In this document: positions 7,549-16,310 of the stretch, piece after piece | Position numbering within the stretch: position 1 is the first letter of the stretch | How the letters are laid out: each line of letters begins with the position of its first letter | Source of the DNA: JAHHUH01 sp045123075 | GTDB lineage: Bacteria; Bacillota; Negativicutes; Acidaminococcales; Acidaminococcaceae | Direction of reading: 5' to 3' | Length of the DNA: 24,863 nucleotides | Assembly (NCBI GenBank): GCA_045123075.1 | Contig: JBGVIJ010000011.1 | Location: forward strand, 1-24,863 | Position numbers and translations under genes: made by a program | Notes under the pieces: generated by a model | What the model saw: only the letters and a program-made list of their open reading frames with translations | Told to the model about the DNA's origin: nothing | Databases searched by the model: none

Positions 7549-8615
7549 TTTACTTCTTCACCTTCTCTTTCGTGCCACAGTTCTTTATACAGCACGCGAT
7601 AAACCGCCGCCACGGGAACTGCAAAAAGCATACCAACGATACCAAACATTTTAGCGCCAATCAAAAGACTGATGATTAAAATTACAGGGTGCAAGTCAAT
7701 TTGCTTACCCATAATTTTCGGCATAATAAAGTTGGCGTCAATTTGATAGAACACCAAATAAAACAGTGCTACATGAAAAGCATCTGTTGAAGATTGTCCG
7801 TAAGCAATAAAAATTGCGGGCACTGCGCCAATAATAGGACCAACCATAGGAACGGTCTCTGCAAAAAGAGCAAGGAAGCCCAAAACGTAGGGGTAATCCA
7901 CACCTAAACAAGCAGTACCAATAGTAATGCAGAAACCTGCTAACAAACTTAATTTGCCCAAGCCTTGGATGTAAGCGCTCAAGGTTCTGCCAATTTCGTC
8001 AATGATGTGAGCAGCACGAGGTTGAATATCATAACTAAAGAAGTTGATGAGCATTAAGCGCAGTTCACGCCAATCTTTAACAAAATAGAACGCAAGGAAC
8101 GGAACAATTGCCAAACCGATAAGGTTCTTAGCAATATCCATACTGGAAGTAAGCAAGTTTCTTGCCATACCACTTACAAAGCCCATTGCCCAACTAACGA
8201 TGTCATCTAAGAGCATGCTAAAGTTAGACGGCAAAACAGGAAAAGTACTGGGATCTTTTAAAATTTCTTCTAAGCCACTCTTGTTAGCACGCAAAACGTC
8301 AGGCATCTTAATTAACAGCTCGTTAATTTCACCAAATAAAGGCAGCAAAACAAACCCTATGGATATCATTACTACAAATCCAAGGGTAAAAAATGCTAAG
8401 ATAATTGCCACTACGCGGGAAAGGTGAATAGTACCCTTCCCCACTTTAACCTTGCCAATGATATTTGCCAAAGGGTACAAGGCAAATGCTAAAAAAACGG
8501 CAAGAAAAACTGGCAACAAGACCGGGGCCAATAAATAAATGACATAAGAAACACCAGCGGTTACGCTCAATTTAAAAATTGTACTTTTTCTGATGATAGG
8601 CCAATACTTAAACAT
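7545..8615 (-). CDS. AI-2E family transporter (PerM/YdiK-type membrane protein)
   Basis: A 356-residue integral membrane protein with about seven to eight hydrophobic segments. It has a hydrophobic hairpin near the N terminus, an amphipathic middle, and the family-typical C-terminal block with ALFAETVPMVGPIIGAVPA and LHPVILIISLLIGAKMFGIVG. Members include AI-2 exporters, sodium/proton antiporters and many of unknown substrate, so no substrate is assigned. The start at 8615 has no obvious Shine-Dalgarno and lies 2 nt after the preceding stop, which suggests translational coupling. The 3' end overlaps hemZ by 4 nt. The position in a translation and stringent-response operon gives no functional clue. 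Confidence 0.85.
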   Translation of the reverse strand: MFKYWPIIRKSTIFKLSVTAGVSYVIYLLAPVLLPVFLAVFLAFALYPLANIIGKVKVGKGTIHLSRVVAIILAFFTLGFVVMISIGFVLLPLFGEINELLIKMPDVLRANKSGLEEILKDPSTFPVLPSNFSMLLDDIVSWAMGFVSGMARNLLTSSMDIAKNLIGLAIVPFLAFYFVKDWRELRLMLINFFSYDIQPRAAHIIDEIGRTLSAYIQGLGKLSLLAGFCITIGTACLGVDYPYVLGFLALFAETVPMVGPIIGAVPAIFIAYGQSSTDAFHVALFYLVFYQIDANFIMPKIMGKQIDLHPVILIISLLIGAKMFGIVGMLFAVPVAAVYRVLYKELWHEREGEEVK

Positions 8616-8617
8616 AA

Positions 8618-9238
8618 TTATTGAAGAAACGGATTTCTTTTACGCTCCCATTCTACAGTAGTTGCGGGACCATGACCGGGAAGAAGTCTGGTTTCGCCGT
8701 CCAATACTAAAATTTTGGTTTTGATAGATTCAATGATTTGTTTGTAGCTACCACCGGGGAAATCAGTGCGACCGATGGATTCGCAGAATACGGTGTCACC
8801 TACAAAAACAATGTCTTCAACGTGCAGGCACACACCACCTTTGGTGTGACCGGGAGTTGCATAAACTTTGAAGGTCATACCCGCAATGGTTACTTCTTCA
8901 CCGTCTTTGAAGAAGTGTTCTGCAGGAGCACATTCGATGGAATATGCCATATAAACGGAAAGGTTGCGGTCAGCTTTAGTGAGCATGTCTGCATCTTCTT
9001 CGCTAACATAAACAGGAGCACCGGTAGCTTTACGTACTTCACTCAAAGCACCAATGTGATCACTGTGACCGTGGGTTACAAAGATAGCTACTACTTTAAT
9101 GCCCAGTTCGTCAACCAAGCTCATGATGCGTGCGGCATCACCACCAGGGTCAACGATTACGCCTTCTTTAAGTTCTTCATTCATGGCAATATAGCAGTTA
9201 GTAGCAAGCATACCTACTTCTAATCTGTAAATTTTCAT
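8618..9238 (-). CDS. MBL-fold metallohydrolase, glyoxalase II-like (YqgX type)
   Basis: A 206-residue metallo-beta-lactamase-fold hydrolase. Metal-ligand motifs are all present: THGHSDH (55-61), H131 in TPGHTKGG, D148 in VGDTVF, and H189 in LLPGHGP. The small size without the C-terminal glyoxalase II substrate domain resembles the YcbL/YqgX branch, which hydrolyses S-lactoylglutathione-like or bacillithiol thioesters in some species. The substrate here is unknown. The ATG at 9238 has AGGAGG close upstream, overlapping the end of dtd. It sits in an operon between dtd and the AI-2E-family gene. Confidence 0.88.
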   Translation of the reverse strand: MKIYRLEVGMLATNCYIAMNEELKEGVIVDPGGDAARIMSLVDELGIKVVAIFVTHGHSDHIGALSEVRKATGAPVYVSEEDADMLTKADRNLSVYMAYSIECAPAEHFFKDGEEVTIAGMTFKVYATPGHTKGGVCLHVEDIVFVGDTVFCESIGRTDFPGGSYKQIIESIKTKILVLDGETRLLPGHGPATTVEWERKRNPFLQ

Positions 9239-9246
9239 AGTTCCTC

Positions 9247-9696
9247 CTAAAATAACTTGGTACTGTCTAAAAGAATGGTAACAGGTCCATTATTGACCAG
9301 TCCCACTAACATATGCGCACGGAACACGCCGGTTTCTACGTGTAAGCCTTGCGCTCTACACATTTCTACAAATTTTTCGTAATAAGCATTGGCAAGTTCA
9401 GGTTTCGCTGCCTTATCGAAAGAAGGGCGTTTCCCCTTACGTGCATCACCGCATAAGGTGAATTGGGAAACTACCAAAAGCTCACCGCCAACATCTTTTA
9501 CGGAAAGGTTCATCTTGTCATCATCATCTTCGAAAATGCGCAAGCCTGTAACCTTATCAACCATATATTGCAAGTCCTTTTCGGTGTCACCATCAGCAAC
9601 ACCTAAAAGAACTAACAAACCTTTTTTAACGCTACCGGTAACTTGACCGTCAACGGTAACATCAGCCTTATCAACACGCTGTACTACAGCTCTCAT
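9247..9696 (-). CDS. dtd: D-aminoacyl-tRNA deacylase
   Basis: A 149-residue protein that hydrolyses D-aminoacyl-tRNAs (and mischarged glycyl-tRNA-Ala), a proofreading step acting in trans. Both active-site signatures are intact: SQFTL (77-81) and the Gly-cisPro motif NGPVT (136-140). Length is exactly family-typical. Its ATG overlaps the rel stop codon as ATGA, implying coupled translation. The rel-dtd adjacency is conserved in Firmicutes (known). Confidence 0.96.
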   Translation of the reverse strand: MRAVVQRVDKADVTVDGQVTGSVKKGLLVLLGVADGDTEKDLQYMVDKVTGLRIFEDDDDKMNLSVKDVGGELLVVSQFTLCGDARKGKRPSFDKAAKPELANAYYEKFVEMCRAQGLHVETGVFRAHMLVGLVNNGPVTILLDSTKLF

Positions 9697-11921
9697 TTAA
9701 CTCCTCCACGACCAGAAACAATACGTTCAACACTGTAAACGCCTTTCAAACGACGAATACGATTCATAATGTATTCTAATTGTTCCAAACTGGTAATATC
9801 AATACCAAATTCCATGGTAGCCAGTTTATTTTTATCAGCCTTACAATTCATAGAGAAAATGTTCAGCTTGGATTCACTGGTAATAGTCAGAATATCCCCT
9901 ACCAAGTTTGCCCTGTCGTTAGCGGTAATGAAGATATTTACCTTGTAAACAGAATCAAGGCTAATATCCCAAGCAACATCAATCAAACGACTTTGTTCTT
10001 CAGGTTTATTGCTAAGCACGTTGGGGCAATCTGCACGGTGCACTGCTACACCACTACCACGAGTAATATAACCTACAATGGGATCGCCGGGAATGGGATT
10101 ACAGCAACGGGCAAGCTTAACCATAATACCATCTTCGCCTTTAACCAAAATACCATGGCTTCCTTTCGCCTTAGTCTTACGGGGCTTAAGTTCTGCCAAC
10201 ATTTCGGAAATGTCTTTGGTAGTGTTAAGCTTTTGTTCTTTTTTATAGATGTCAACTAATTTGGAGATGACGCTATTTAAAGTAACGCCGCCATAACCTA
10301 AAGTAGCCAACAAATCTTCATCAGAATTAATACGTAGACGACTGCCTACTTCTTTTAATTTTTCAGGACTCGCAAAGGTTTTCGGTTCATAACCCAAACG
10401 TTTTGCTTCTTTGTCCAACATTTCGCGGCCTTTGACGATATTTTCTTCGCGACGTTCTTTCTTGAACCAGCCTTTAATCTTATTACGGGTATCAGAAGCG
10501 CCTACGATGTTAATCCAGTCACGGCTAGGACCATTGGCTTGTTTGGAAGTAATAACCTCAACGATGTCACCATTGCTCAATTTATAATCCAAAGGAACAA
10601 TGCGACCGTTAACTTTTGCACCTACGCAACGGTTACCTACGTCAGTATGAATGCGGTACGCAAAGTCAATAGGACAGCAGCCAACAGGCAAATCGATAAC
10701 GTCACCACGCGGAGTGAAGACGAATACTTCATCCGCGAAAATATCCATCTTGACTGCGTTAACGAAGTCACTGGAATCGTTCATATCTTGGTGCCATTCA
10801 AGAAGTTGGCGTACCCAAGACAATTTTGCATCAAAACCTTTATCGCTACCGGTAGCAGGCTTGCTACCACCACTTTCTTTATAACGCCAGTGAGCAGCGA
10901 TACCGTATTCACTGATGCGGTGCATTTCAAAGGTACGAATTTGAATTTCCAATGGTTGACCGCCGGCAGAAAGCACGGTTGTATGCAGGGATTGGTACAT
11001 GTTGGACTTAGGAACTGCTACATAGTCCTTAAAGCGACCAGGAATAGGACGCCACATACTATGCACGATACCCAAAGTACCGTAACAATCTTTCACAGAA
11101 TCGACCAATACGCGAATTGCCAAAAGGTCATAAATTTCATTAAGTTCTTTATGGTCACGCAGCATTTTTTTATGAATGCTGTAGAAGTTTTTAGGTCTAC
11201 CTTGAATTTCGCACTTGATGTTAGCTTTTGCCAAACTGTCGCGCATTTCGTCCATAGCCTCAAAAATCATAGCTTCACGTTCACGACGTTTAGTTTTAAC
11301 TTGTTCCACCAGATTGTAGTAGATGTCAGGTTCCATATAACGGAAAGCTAAATCTTCCAGCTCCCACTTAATGGTGTGGATACCTAAGCGGTGCGCCAAC
11401 GGTGCGTAAATTTCCAATGTTTCACGAGAAATGGACTGTTGCTTATGGGCAGGCATAAATTTCATGGTGCGCATATTGTGCAATCTATCCGCCAGCTTAA
11501 TCAAAACTACACGAATGTCACGAGCCATGGCAAGGAACATCTTACGATAGTTTTCAATCTGACGGTCTTCCTTAGAAATATAGGCAATCTTACCCAATTT
11601 GGTAACGCCATCTACAAGATTTGCAACAACCGTACCGAAGATATTACGAATATCATCAAAAGTATATTCAGTATCTTCTACAACATCGTGCAGGAAGGCA
11701 GCAGCCAAAGTATATTCATCCATTTGTAAGCTTGCCAAAATGCTGGCAACACCAATGGGATGAATGATGTACGGCTCACCAGATTTACGACGTTGTTCTT
11801 TGTGAGCATCCGCCGCCAAAATATAAGCGCTACGTACGAATTCAAGCTGTTTATCATTCAAATAGCCTTTAGCCTGCTCAAAAAATTCTTCAATTGTCAC
11901 TACTTCACTTGTGTTAGGCAT
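9693..11921 (-). CDS. relA: Bifunctional (p)ppGpp synthetase/hydrolase (RSH, Rel/SpoT)
   Basis: Long RelA/SpoT homologue, 742 residues from the chosen start, that makes and degrades (p)ppGpp in the stringent response. The hydrolase HD domain keeps H54, HDVVEDT (78-84) and LADRLHN (143-149). The synthetase domain has GRPKNFYSIHKKM (241-253), YDLLAIRVLV, GRFKDYVAVPKSNMYQSLHT (295-314) and EIQIRT (325-330). Then come TGS (about 397-460), a CC/zinc-finger-like region (KLARCCNPIPGD) and a C-terminal ACT domain (last about 75 residues). With HD residues intact it should be bifunctional. An ATG 15 nt upstream (11936) has its AGGAG only 2 nt away; ATG 11921 has GGGAG at 8 nt, so I prefer it. Unlike B. 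subtilis, no apt gene lies between recJ and rel. Confidence 0.96.
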   Translation of the reverse strand: MPNTSEVVTIEEFFEQAKGYLNDKQLEFVRSAYILAADAHKEQRRKSGEPYIIHPIGVASILASLQMDEYTLAAAFLHDVVEDTEYTFDDIRNIFGTVVANLVDGVTKLGKIAYISKEDRQIENYRKMFLAMARDIRVVLIKLADRLHNMRTMKFMPAHKQQSISRETLEIYAPLAHRLGIHTIKWELEDLAFRYMEPDIYYNLVEQVKTKRREREAMIFEAMDEMRDSLAKANIKCEIQGRPKNFYSIHKKMLRDHKELNEIYDLLAIRVLVDSVKDCYGTLGIVHSMWRPIPGRFKDYVAVPKSNMYQSLHTTVLSAGGQPLEIQIRTFEMHRISEYGIAAHWRYKESGGSKPATGSDKGFDAKLSWVRQLLEWHQDMNDSSDFVNAVKMDIFADEVFVFTPRGDVIDLPVGCCPIDFAYRIHTDVGNRCVGAKVNGRIVPLDYKLSNGDIVEVITSKQANGPSRDWINIVGASDTRNKIKGWFKKERREENIVKGREMLDKEAKRLGYEPKTFASPEKLKEVGSRLRINSDEDLLATLGYGGVTLNSVISKLVDIYKKEQKLNTTKDISEMLAELKPRKTKAKGSHGILVKGEDGIMVKLARCCNPIPGDPIVGYITRGSGVAVHRADCPNVLSNKPEEQSRLIDVAWDISLDSVYKVNIFITANDRANLVGDILTITSESKLNIFSMNCKADKNKLATMEFGIDITSLEQLEYIMNRIRRLKGVYSVERIVSGRGGVK

Positions 11922-11948
11922 ATGCCCCACTCCCATCTCTCCTGCTTA

Positions 11949-14267
11949 TCAACAACGTAACAAATCGTGTTGGGACAAGCGCAAATTATCTAAGTAACAG
12001 CTCATGAGCTGCTGTCTTTGTTTTTGCAGGGAACGATACAAAGGTGAATCGTCCAAACTGCTTTTTTTGATGATGCCCTTAGTTACAAAATCATCTTGTA
12101 AATTTATAAAACCAAGTTCTTCCATGATGAGCAAGGCATTTTCAGAAACACTTTCGTCTGCTTGCTCCAGCAAAGTTTGTCTATCCATACTGCCTTTCGC
12201 AAGGCTTTCCATAACATTTTTATAAGCAACTGCCATTTGCTCCCTTTGAGGATGACTAAATTGCAAACGTTTTTCCAGTGCGTGTTTATCGCTACCGTTA
12301 TATAAAAGGATGATGTTATCAACCTTATCTTTGCGCAATTGCTTAAAGAGTTTCCTGATGGGAAGCTCCGGCAAATCGTACAACACTACCTTAGAGGCAG
12401 TAGCAGGTTCGCCGTAATTTAAAACTTCCATATATTCAGGCTCATAGTAACCTGCGTAAGTAGTCTTGTCATTTACATAAACTGCTACCTTATCAGAAAC
12501 TCGCACAAAGCCTTTTAACAATCTATCCTTGTTATCATTACTTTGGCGCAAGTCGCACACGCTCCACTTTTGGTGAATGTTTACTGCGTGAAGCTGTACG
12601 GAAGTTTCATGGTTCCATACGTTGATGCGGGGCATAAAAGCAATATCCGCAACCATATTCTCGCACAGCAGCGGTAACAGCTCTGACTTGTTCCACATCA
12701 AAGTTTTATAAGAGTAATCGCCCTTATCCACCGTAAACTGCAAATGATTTCTATCGCGACCAATGGAGCGATGATTATGTAAGAGCGCATTTTTAAAAGC
12801 AAATACGGGGTTCGCATTGCCACAACCAAAAGGTTCCAGCAAGGAAAGTTCTTCTAAATCACGTACCGTAATGGAACCGTGATCTCCCAAAAGGCAATCC
12901 ACAGTTTGACGAGGAATATAATCTTCCGATTTTAAATGCTCACGAACGTAAGCCTTAAAACGTCTTGTAAATTCCTCAACCTTATCAGCAGGCAATGTCA
13001 AACCTGCAGCTTGATGGTGTCCACCAAATTGAGTAAGTATATCACTTTCGGCAGCAATGGCTTCGTATAAGTTGAGAGCAGGAATACTGCGACAACTGCC
13101 TTTCGCCATACCGTCGTTAATGCTAATCAAAATTGTGGGCAGATGATACTTATCTACCAAACGAGAAGCAACAATACCAACTACGCCTTGATGCCAACCT
13201 TCGGAAGCAAGGATGATGGCAGTATCGATGTGCTCTTCTTTAGCAAGCATCGCTTCTGCTTCCGCCATAATATTACGGCTAATGTCTTGGCGTACAGAGT
13301 TTTCTCTGTTCAGTTCCATAGCGATGGCTTCAGCTTTCGCTACATCCTTGGTAACCAAAAGCTCTACGGCAGATTGAGCGTGTTCCAAACGACCAACTGC
13401 ATTAAGACGCGGAGCTAAAATAAAGCCAATGTTTTCAGAGGAAACGTTTTCACGATTACATCCGCTTGCTTTAATTAAAGCTTGCAAACCAACTAAGGAA
13501 GTGCTACCCATAGCTTTCAAGCCACGGCGCACAATCTCTCTATTTTCACCCAATAAGGGTACAATATCTGCAACAGTACCTAAAGCTGCCAGTTCAGTCA
13601 GTTCTTCCCAAAAATCGCCAGTGCCGGTACGTTTTTGTTCCAAAGCTTGGCACAATTTAAAGGAAACACCAACACCACTTAAATCTTTAAAAGGATAGCT
13701 GCAATCTTCCTGTTTAGGATTAATGATGGCGTATGCATTAGGTAATTCCACAGGAACAGTGTGATGATCTGTAATAATAATATCAAGACCTTCAGGAGCC
13801 TGAGCTACCTCATGCAAACCGCTGATACCGCAGTCCACAGTAATAACGAGAGTAGTTCCATTTTCAAAAATAGATTTTAAGGCTTCATCATTTAAGCCAT
13901 AACCCTCACTCTTACGTTTAGGAATATATGTATTAACCTTAGCACCTCTACGTTCTAAATAAACGTAAAGCAAGGAAGATGCAGTAATACCATCTACATC
14001 GTAATCACCATAAACAGTAATCTGCTCTCCATTTTCTAAAGCACGTTCCACACGCGCAACAGTAGCTTCCATTCCCTTAAGCAAAAAAGGATTATGGAAG
14101 GGTTTCTTGCTGCCATATAAAAACTCACGCATGGAATCAACATCGTTGAAGCCACGCTCCAACAAAATACCTGTTACTAAAGAAGAAATTCCCAATTCTG
14201 CGGCATAAAAGCCAGCTTTTTCTCTATTATATTCTTGTATATCCCAAATCTTCTGCTTACCTAACAT
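11949..14267 (-). CDS. recJ: Single-stranded-DNA-specific 5'-3' exonuclease RecJ
   Basis: A 772-residue DHH-superfamily exonuclease for recombinational and mismatch repair. The metal-binding motifs are GDYDVDG (87-93), D145 in VITVDCG, DHH (167-169) and GGHHQAAG (415-422). The OB-fold region follows (about 455-560). The C-terminal 200 residues form the extra RecJ domain seen in Firmicutes; they include a winged-helix-like end. The ATG at 14267 follows the lapA stop by 5 nt and has only a weak ribosome site (AGG), so coupling to lapA translation is likely. The gap to rel is 27 nt from the chosen rel start. Confidence 0.95.
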   Translation of the reverse strand: MLGKQKIWDIQEYNREKAGFYAAELGISSLVTGILLERGFNDVDSMREFLYGSKKPFHNPFLLKGMEATVARVERALENGEQITVYGDYDVDGITASSLLYVYLERRGAKVNTYIPKRKSEGYGLNDEALKSIFENGTTLVITVDCGISGLHEVAQAPEGLDIIITDHHTVPVELPNAYAIINPKQEDCSYPFKDLSGVGVSFKLCQALEQKRTGTGDFWEELTELAALGTVADIVPLLGENREIVRRGLKAMGSTSLVGLQALIKASGCNRENVSSENIGFILAPRLNAVGRLEHAQSAVELLVTKDVAKAEAIAMELNRENSVRQDISRNIMAEAEAMLAKEEHIDTAIILASEGWHQGVVGIVASRLVDKYHLPTILISINDGMAKGSCRSIPALNLYEAIAAESDILTQFGGHHQAAGLTLPADKVEEFTRRFKAYVREHLKSEDYIPRQTVDCLLGDHGSITVRDLEELSLLEPFGCGNANPVFAFKNALLHNHRSIGRDRNHLQFTVDKGDYSYKTLMWNKSELLPLLCENMVADIAFMPRINVWNHETSVQLHAVNIHQKWSVCDLRQSNDNKDRLLKGFVRVSDKVAVYVNDKTTYAGYYEPEYMEVLNYGEPATASKVVLYDLPELPIRKLFKQLRKDKVDNIILLYNGSDKHALEKRLQFSHPQREQMAVAYKNVMESLAKGSMDRQTLLEQADESVSENALLIMEELGFINLQDDFVTKGIIKKSSLDDSPLYRSLQKQRQQLMSCYLDNLRLSQHDLLRC

Positions 14268-14272
14268 TGCAC

Positions 14273-14635
14273 TTAACCTGCAGTTGCTTCTTTGTTTTCA
14301 GCACTTGCCTTTTGAGCATTATTTTTAGCAGCTTGATCGTGCATCATTTGAGTATGCATCAACATATTAACACGTTCTTCTAAGGTTTTTTTGTCACGTT
14401 TTAAATTATAGATTTCGTCTTCCAATTTCTTAGTAGCCAAAAAATGACGAGCTTTTACCATCAGCAAGTAGAAGGTTGCAACCAAAATACCAGCCAAAAA
14501 GCTGCCTAAGATTACCAAAACGAGAGACGCATCTCCATGCCAAATGAAAAAGTTTACGGGTACACTCATTGCATTTTGGATAGCAAAGATTGCAACTCCT
14601 ATACTAATTACTGCGGTTAAAATAATGAACGGCAT
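14273..14635 (-). CDS. LapA-domain (DUF1049) small membrane protein
   Basis: A 120-residue protein with two transmembrane segments (about 3-20 and 38-62) separated by the conserved FAIQNAMSVPVNFFIW stretch. A cytoplasmic tail follows that is charged, heptad-like and probably coiled coil (about 70-105), ending in an Ala/Lys/Glu-rich tail. This is the LipopolysaccharideAssemblyA-domain family. In Firmicutes a homologue (YrvD) also precedes recJ (from memory). In diderms LapA proteins are tied to LPS assembly, which would be meaningful in an outer-membrane Firmicute but is unproven here. AAGGAG lies 9 nt upstream of ATG 14635. It is the first gene of the nine-gene operon. Confidence 0.85.
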   Translation of the reverse strand: MPFIILTAVISIGVAIFAIQNAMSVPVNFFIWHGDASLVLVILGSFLAGILVATFYLLMVKARHFLATKKLEDEIYNLKRDKKTLEERVNMLMHTQMMHDQAAKNNAQKASAENKEATAG

Positions 14636-14664
14636 AAAATCATCTCCTTAATTACGTAACAACA

Positions 14665-14670
14665 ATTATA
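14665..14670 (-). promoter_or_regulatory. Possible -10 box for the lapA-recJ-rel-...-aspS operon
   Basis: TATAAT on the minus strand, 30 nt before the lapA start codon, in the divergent intergenic region. No good -35 is found at 16-18 nt; TTTACA is present but 21 nt away. The assignment is therefore weak. Confidence 0.4.
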
Positions 14671-14770
14671 ACTGTTATTATTCGTTCATATTGTAAAAAA
14701 ATCCTGCTTTTACGCTGAATTTTAATAAAACATCCCCTATAAAAATTATATCTTAAAGACTGGATAAAAA

Positions 14771-14791
14771 TTGTAAAAACTTTTACTACAA
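14771..14791. promoter_or_regulatory. Nested dyad, possible operator of the DUF3298 gene
   Basis: TTGTA (14771-14775) pairs with TACAA (14787-14791), and inside it GTAAAA (14773-14778) pairs with TTTTAC (14781-14786). The nested symmetry touches the putative -35 region of the plus-strand promoter. A/T-rich DNA produces such dyads by chance, so this is only a candidate. Confidence 0.3.
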
Positions 14792-14815
14792 TATTCCACA
14801 GTTAGTTGATATAAT
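14787..14815 (+). promoter_or_regulatory. Predicted promoter of the DUF3298-type gene
   Basis: A perfect -10 TATAAT (14810-14815) with a poor -35, TACAAT (14787-14792), at 17 nt spacing. The predicted start near 14822 would give a leader of about 25 nt before ATG 14847. Confidence 0.5.
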
Positions 14816-14846
14816 ATCCTTAACAACTCATAAGGAGCGATACTCA

Positions 14847-15473
14847 ATGAAAAAAATCCTTTGCATTTTATTTTTCCTATTTGCATTTAGCGTAACTGCA
14901 TTTGCTGAAAAGGCAGTGCTTAAAAATAACGAAGAAAATTATAATTTAAAACTTAACTACCCCATCGTTACTGTAGCTGATGAGGAAGCAAGTGACGAAA
15001 TCAACCGCCTTATCGCCAAGCAGATGTACGCATACAAAAAGGTTTATGAAAAACGCAACTACATCTACGGCAATGTAGATTACAAGGTAATGCACGAAGA
15101 TGATGATTATCTTAGCATGGTCTTTGAATTTTCTTGGTACTACAAAAATGCAGCTCACGGAATGTATAACAAAAGCGGTATCGTTTTTGACAAGCACACC
15201 GGCAAATTGGTAAACCTTAAGCAATTTGTACCAGAGCTTTCCGTAAAAAGCTTGAGCAAGAAAATTAACGATGGCGAACTTCATATCTATAACGCTATTT
15301 TCGAACCCATCACCTTAATGGATCCGTGGATGCTTGACCGTGTGAGCCATAGCTACTACATCGACGCAGATAAAACTGTGTACTTAATCTACCAACCCTA
15401 CGAACTTGCACCCTACGCTATGGGCAACACCTATATTAAAATTACCCAAGAAGATGCGAAGAATTTAAAATAG
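14847..15473 (+). CDS. Secreted DUF3298/DUF4163-type (RsiV-like) protein
   Basis: A 208-residue protein with a clear signal peptide: MKK, a hydrophobic core (about 4-17) and probable signal peptidase I cleavage after AFA (residues 18-20). The mature part matches the PdaC/SigV-DUF3298 type. The N-terminal half (about 25-115) has YPIVT and ends near YYKNAAHGMYNKSGIVFDKHTG; a C-terminal half ends with the DUF3298 hallmark YQPYELAPYAMG (about 186-197). The domain occurs in the anti-sigma factor RsiV (lysozyme sensor) and deacetylase PdaC, but here there is no membrane anchor, anti-sigma domain or catalytic domain, so the function is unknown. AAGGAG (14832-14837) precedes the ATG. It is a single-gene unit with its own promoter and terminator, divergent from lapA. 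Confidence 0.8.
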   Translation: MKKILCILFFLFAFSVTAFAEKAVLKNNEENYNLKLNYPIVTVADEEASDEINRLIAKQMYAYKKVYEKRNYIYGNVDYKVMHEDDDYLSMVFEFSWYYKNAAHGMYNKSGIVFDKHTGKLVNLKQFVPELSVKSLSKKINDGELHIYNAIFEPITLMDPWMLDRVSHSYYIDADKTVYLIYQPYELAPYAMGNTYIKITQEDAKNLK

Positions 15474-15483
15474 TACAAACAAC

Positions 15484-15515
15484 AAAGGCGTTCCCTAAAT
15501 TAGGTAACGCCTTTT
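15484..15515. terminator. Bidirectional terminator between DUF3298 gene and fecE-like gene
   Basis: AAAGGCGTT (15484-15492) pairs with AACGCCTTT (15506-15514), with an inner CCT/AGG pairing and a short loop. A run of T follows on the plus strand, and TTGTTTGT follows on the minus strand. It lies between the two convergent stop codons. Confidence 0.75.
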
Positions 15516-15527
15516 GAATTTACGTAT

Positions 15528-16310
15528 TTACTTATACAAATCTACAGGCACTAAAGCTCTCAAGTCATTGCTCAACACGAACTCGTCTGCCTTAACCCTA
15601 AACACCTCTGCCAAAAGGTCAGCGGTAATAATCTCACGAGGTGCACCGCTTGTTACAAGCTGTCCTGCTTTAACTACAACTACGTGGTCTGCGTACATAA
15701 TGGCGTGGTTCAAATCATGCACTACCATTACAACAGTTAAACCAAGTTCTTGGTTCAGCCTTGTGATAAGCTGCATAATCTCCAGTTGATGGCAAATATC
15801 AAGGTAAGTAGTAGGTTCGTCAAGAAGCAGTACTTCCGGTCTTTGCGCAAGAGCCATAGCAATCCACGCACGTTGACGTTCGCCACCAGAAAGAGTGTTC
15901 AACAAACGGTAACGCATTTTCTTAACGCCTGTTTGTTCAAGCGCCCACTCTACATGTTCCTTATCATCTTTTCCTGCTCGACCTAAGAATCCTCGATGAG
16001 GGAAACGTCCCATTTCTACGAGGTCGTTAACAGTCAAATCGCTAGGAGCTTGCGGTGATTGGGTAAGGATTGCCAAACATTTAGCAAACTCACGTTGAGA
16101 AAGAGTGCTCATCTCCTGACCCTTAAAGGTTACACTACCCTTGTAAGGCAAAATCCTAGACAAAGCCTTTAAGGTTGTACTCTTACCACAGCCGTTAGGA
16201 CCGATGATGGCAGTAACCTTACCTTCGGGAATATCCAAGGAGATACCGTGAACAATCTCTTTTTCATTTATACTAACAGAAATATTTTGTGCTTTAATAA
16301 TCGCGTTCAT
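15528..16310 (-). CDS. ABC transporter ATPase, iron-siderophore/heme/cobalamin type (FecE/FepC/BtuD-like)
   Basis: A 260-residue ATP-binding subunit. Walker A is GPNGCGKST (37-45), the Q-loop is at ILTQSPQAPSDLTV, the signature LSGGERQRAW is at 140-149, and Walker B LLLDEPTTYLD is at 161-171. The PHRGFLGR stretch and the TYLDICHQLE that follows Walker B are typical of the FecE/FhuC family energising import of ferric siderophores, heme or corrinoids. The substrate cannot be read from this subunit. A TTG codon 3 nt upstream could extend it by one residue, but ATG 16310 has GGAGG at 7 nt and overlaps the permease stop as TGATG, so ATG is preferred. Confidence 0.93.
   Translation of the reverse strand: MNAIIKAQNISVSINEKEIVHGISLDIPEGKVTAIIGPNGCGKSTTLKALSRILPYKGSVTFKGQEMSTLSQREFAKCLAILTQSPQAPSDLTVNDLVEMGRFPHRGFLGRAGKDDKEHVEWALEQTGVKKMRYRLLNTLSGGERQRAWIAMALAQRPEVLLLDEPTTYLDICHQLEIMQLITRLNQELGLTVVMVVHDLNHAIMYADHVVVVKAGQLVTSGAPREIITADLLAEVFRVKADEFVLSNDLRALVPVDLYK

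Noticed and set aside
14690..14780. Two copies of ATTGTAAAAA (14690 and 14770) as a direct repeat
   Set aside because: A short A/T-rich repeat in a divergent promoter region, not expected to be significant without conservation evidence.
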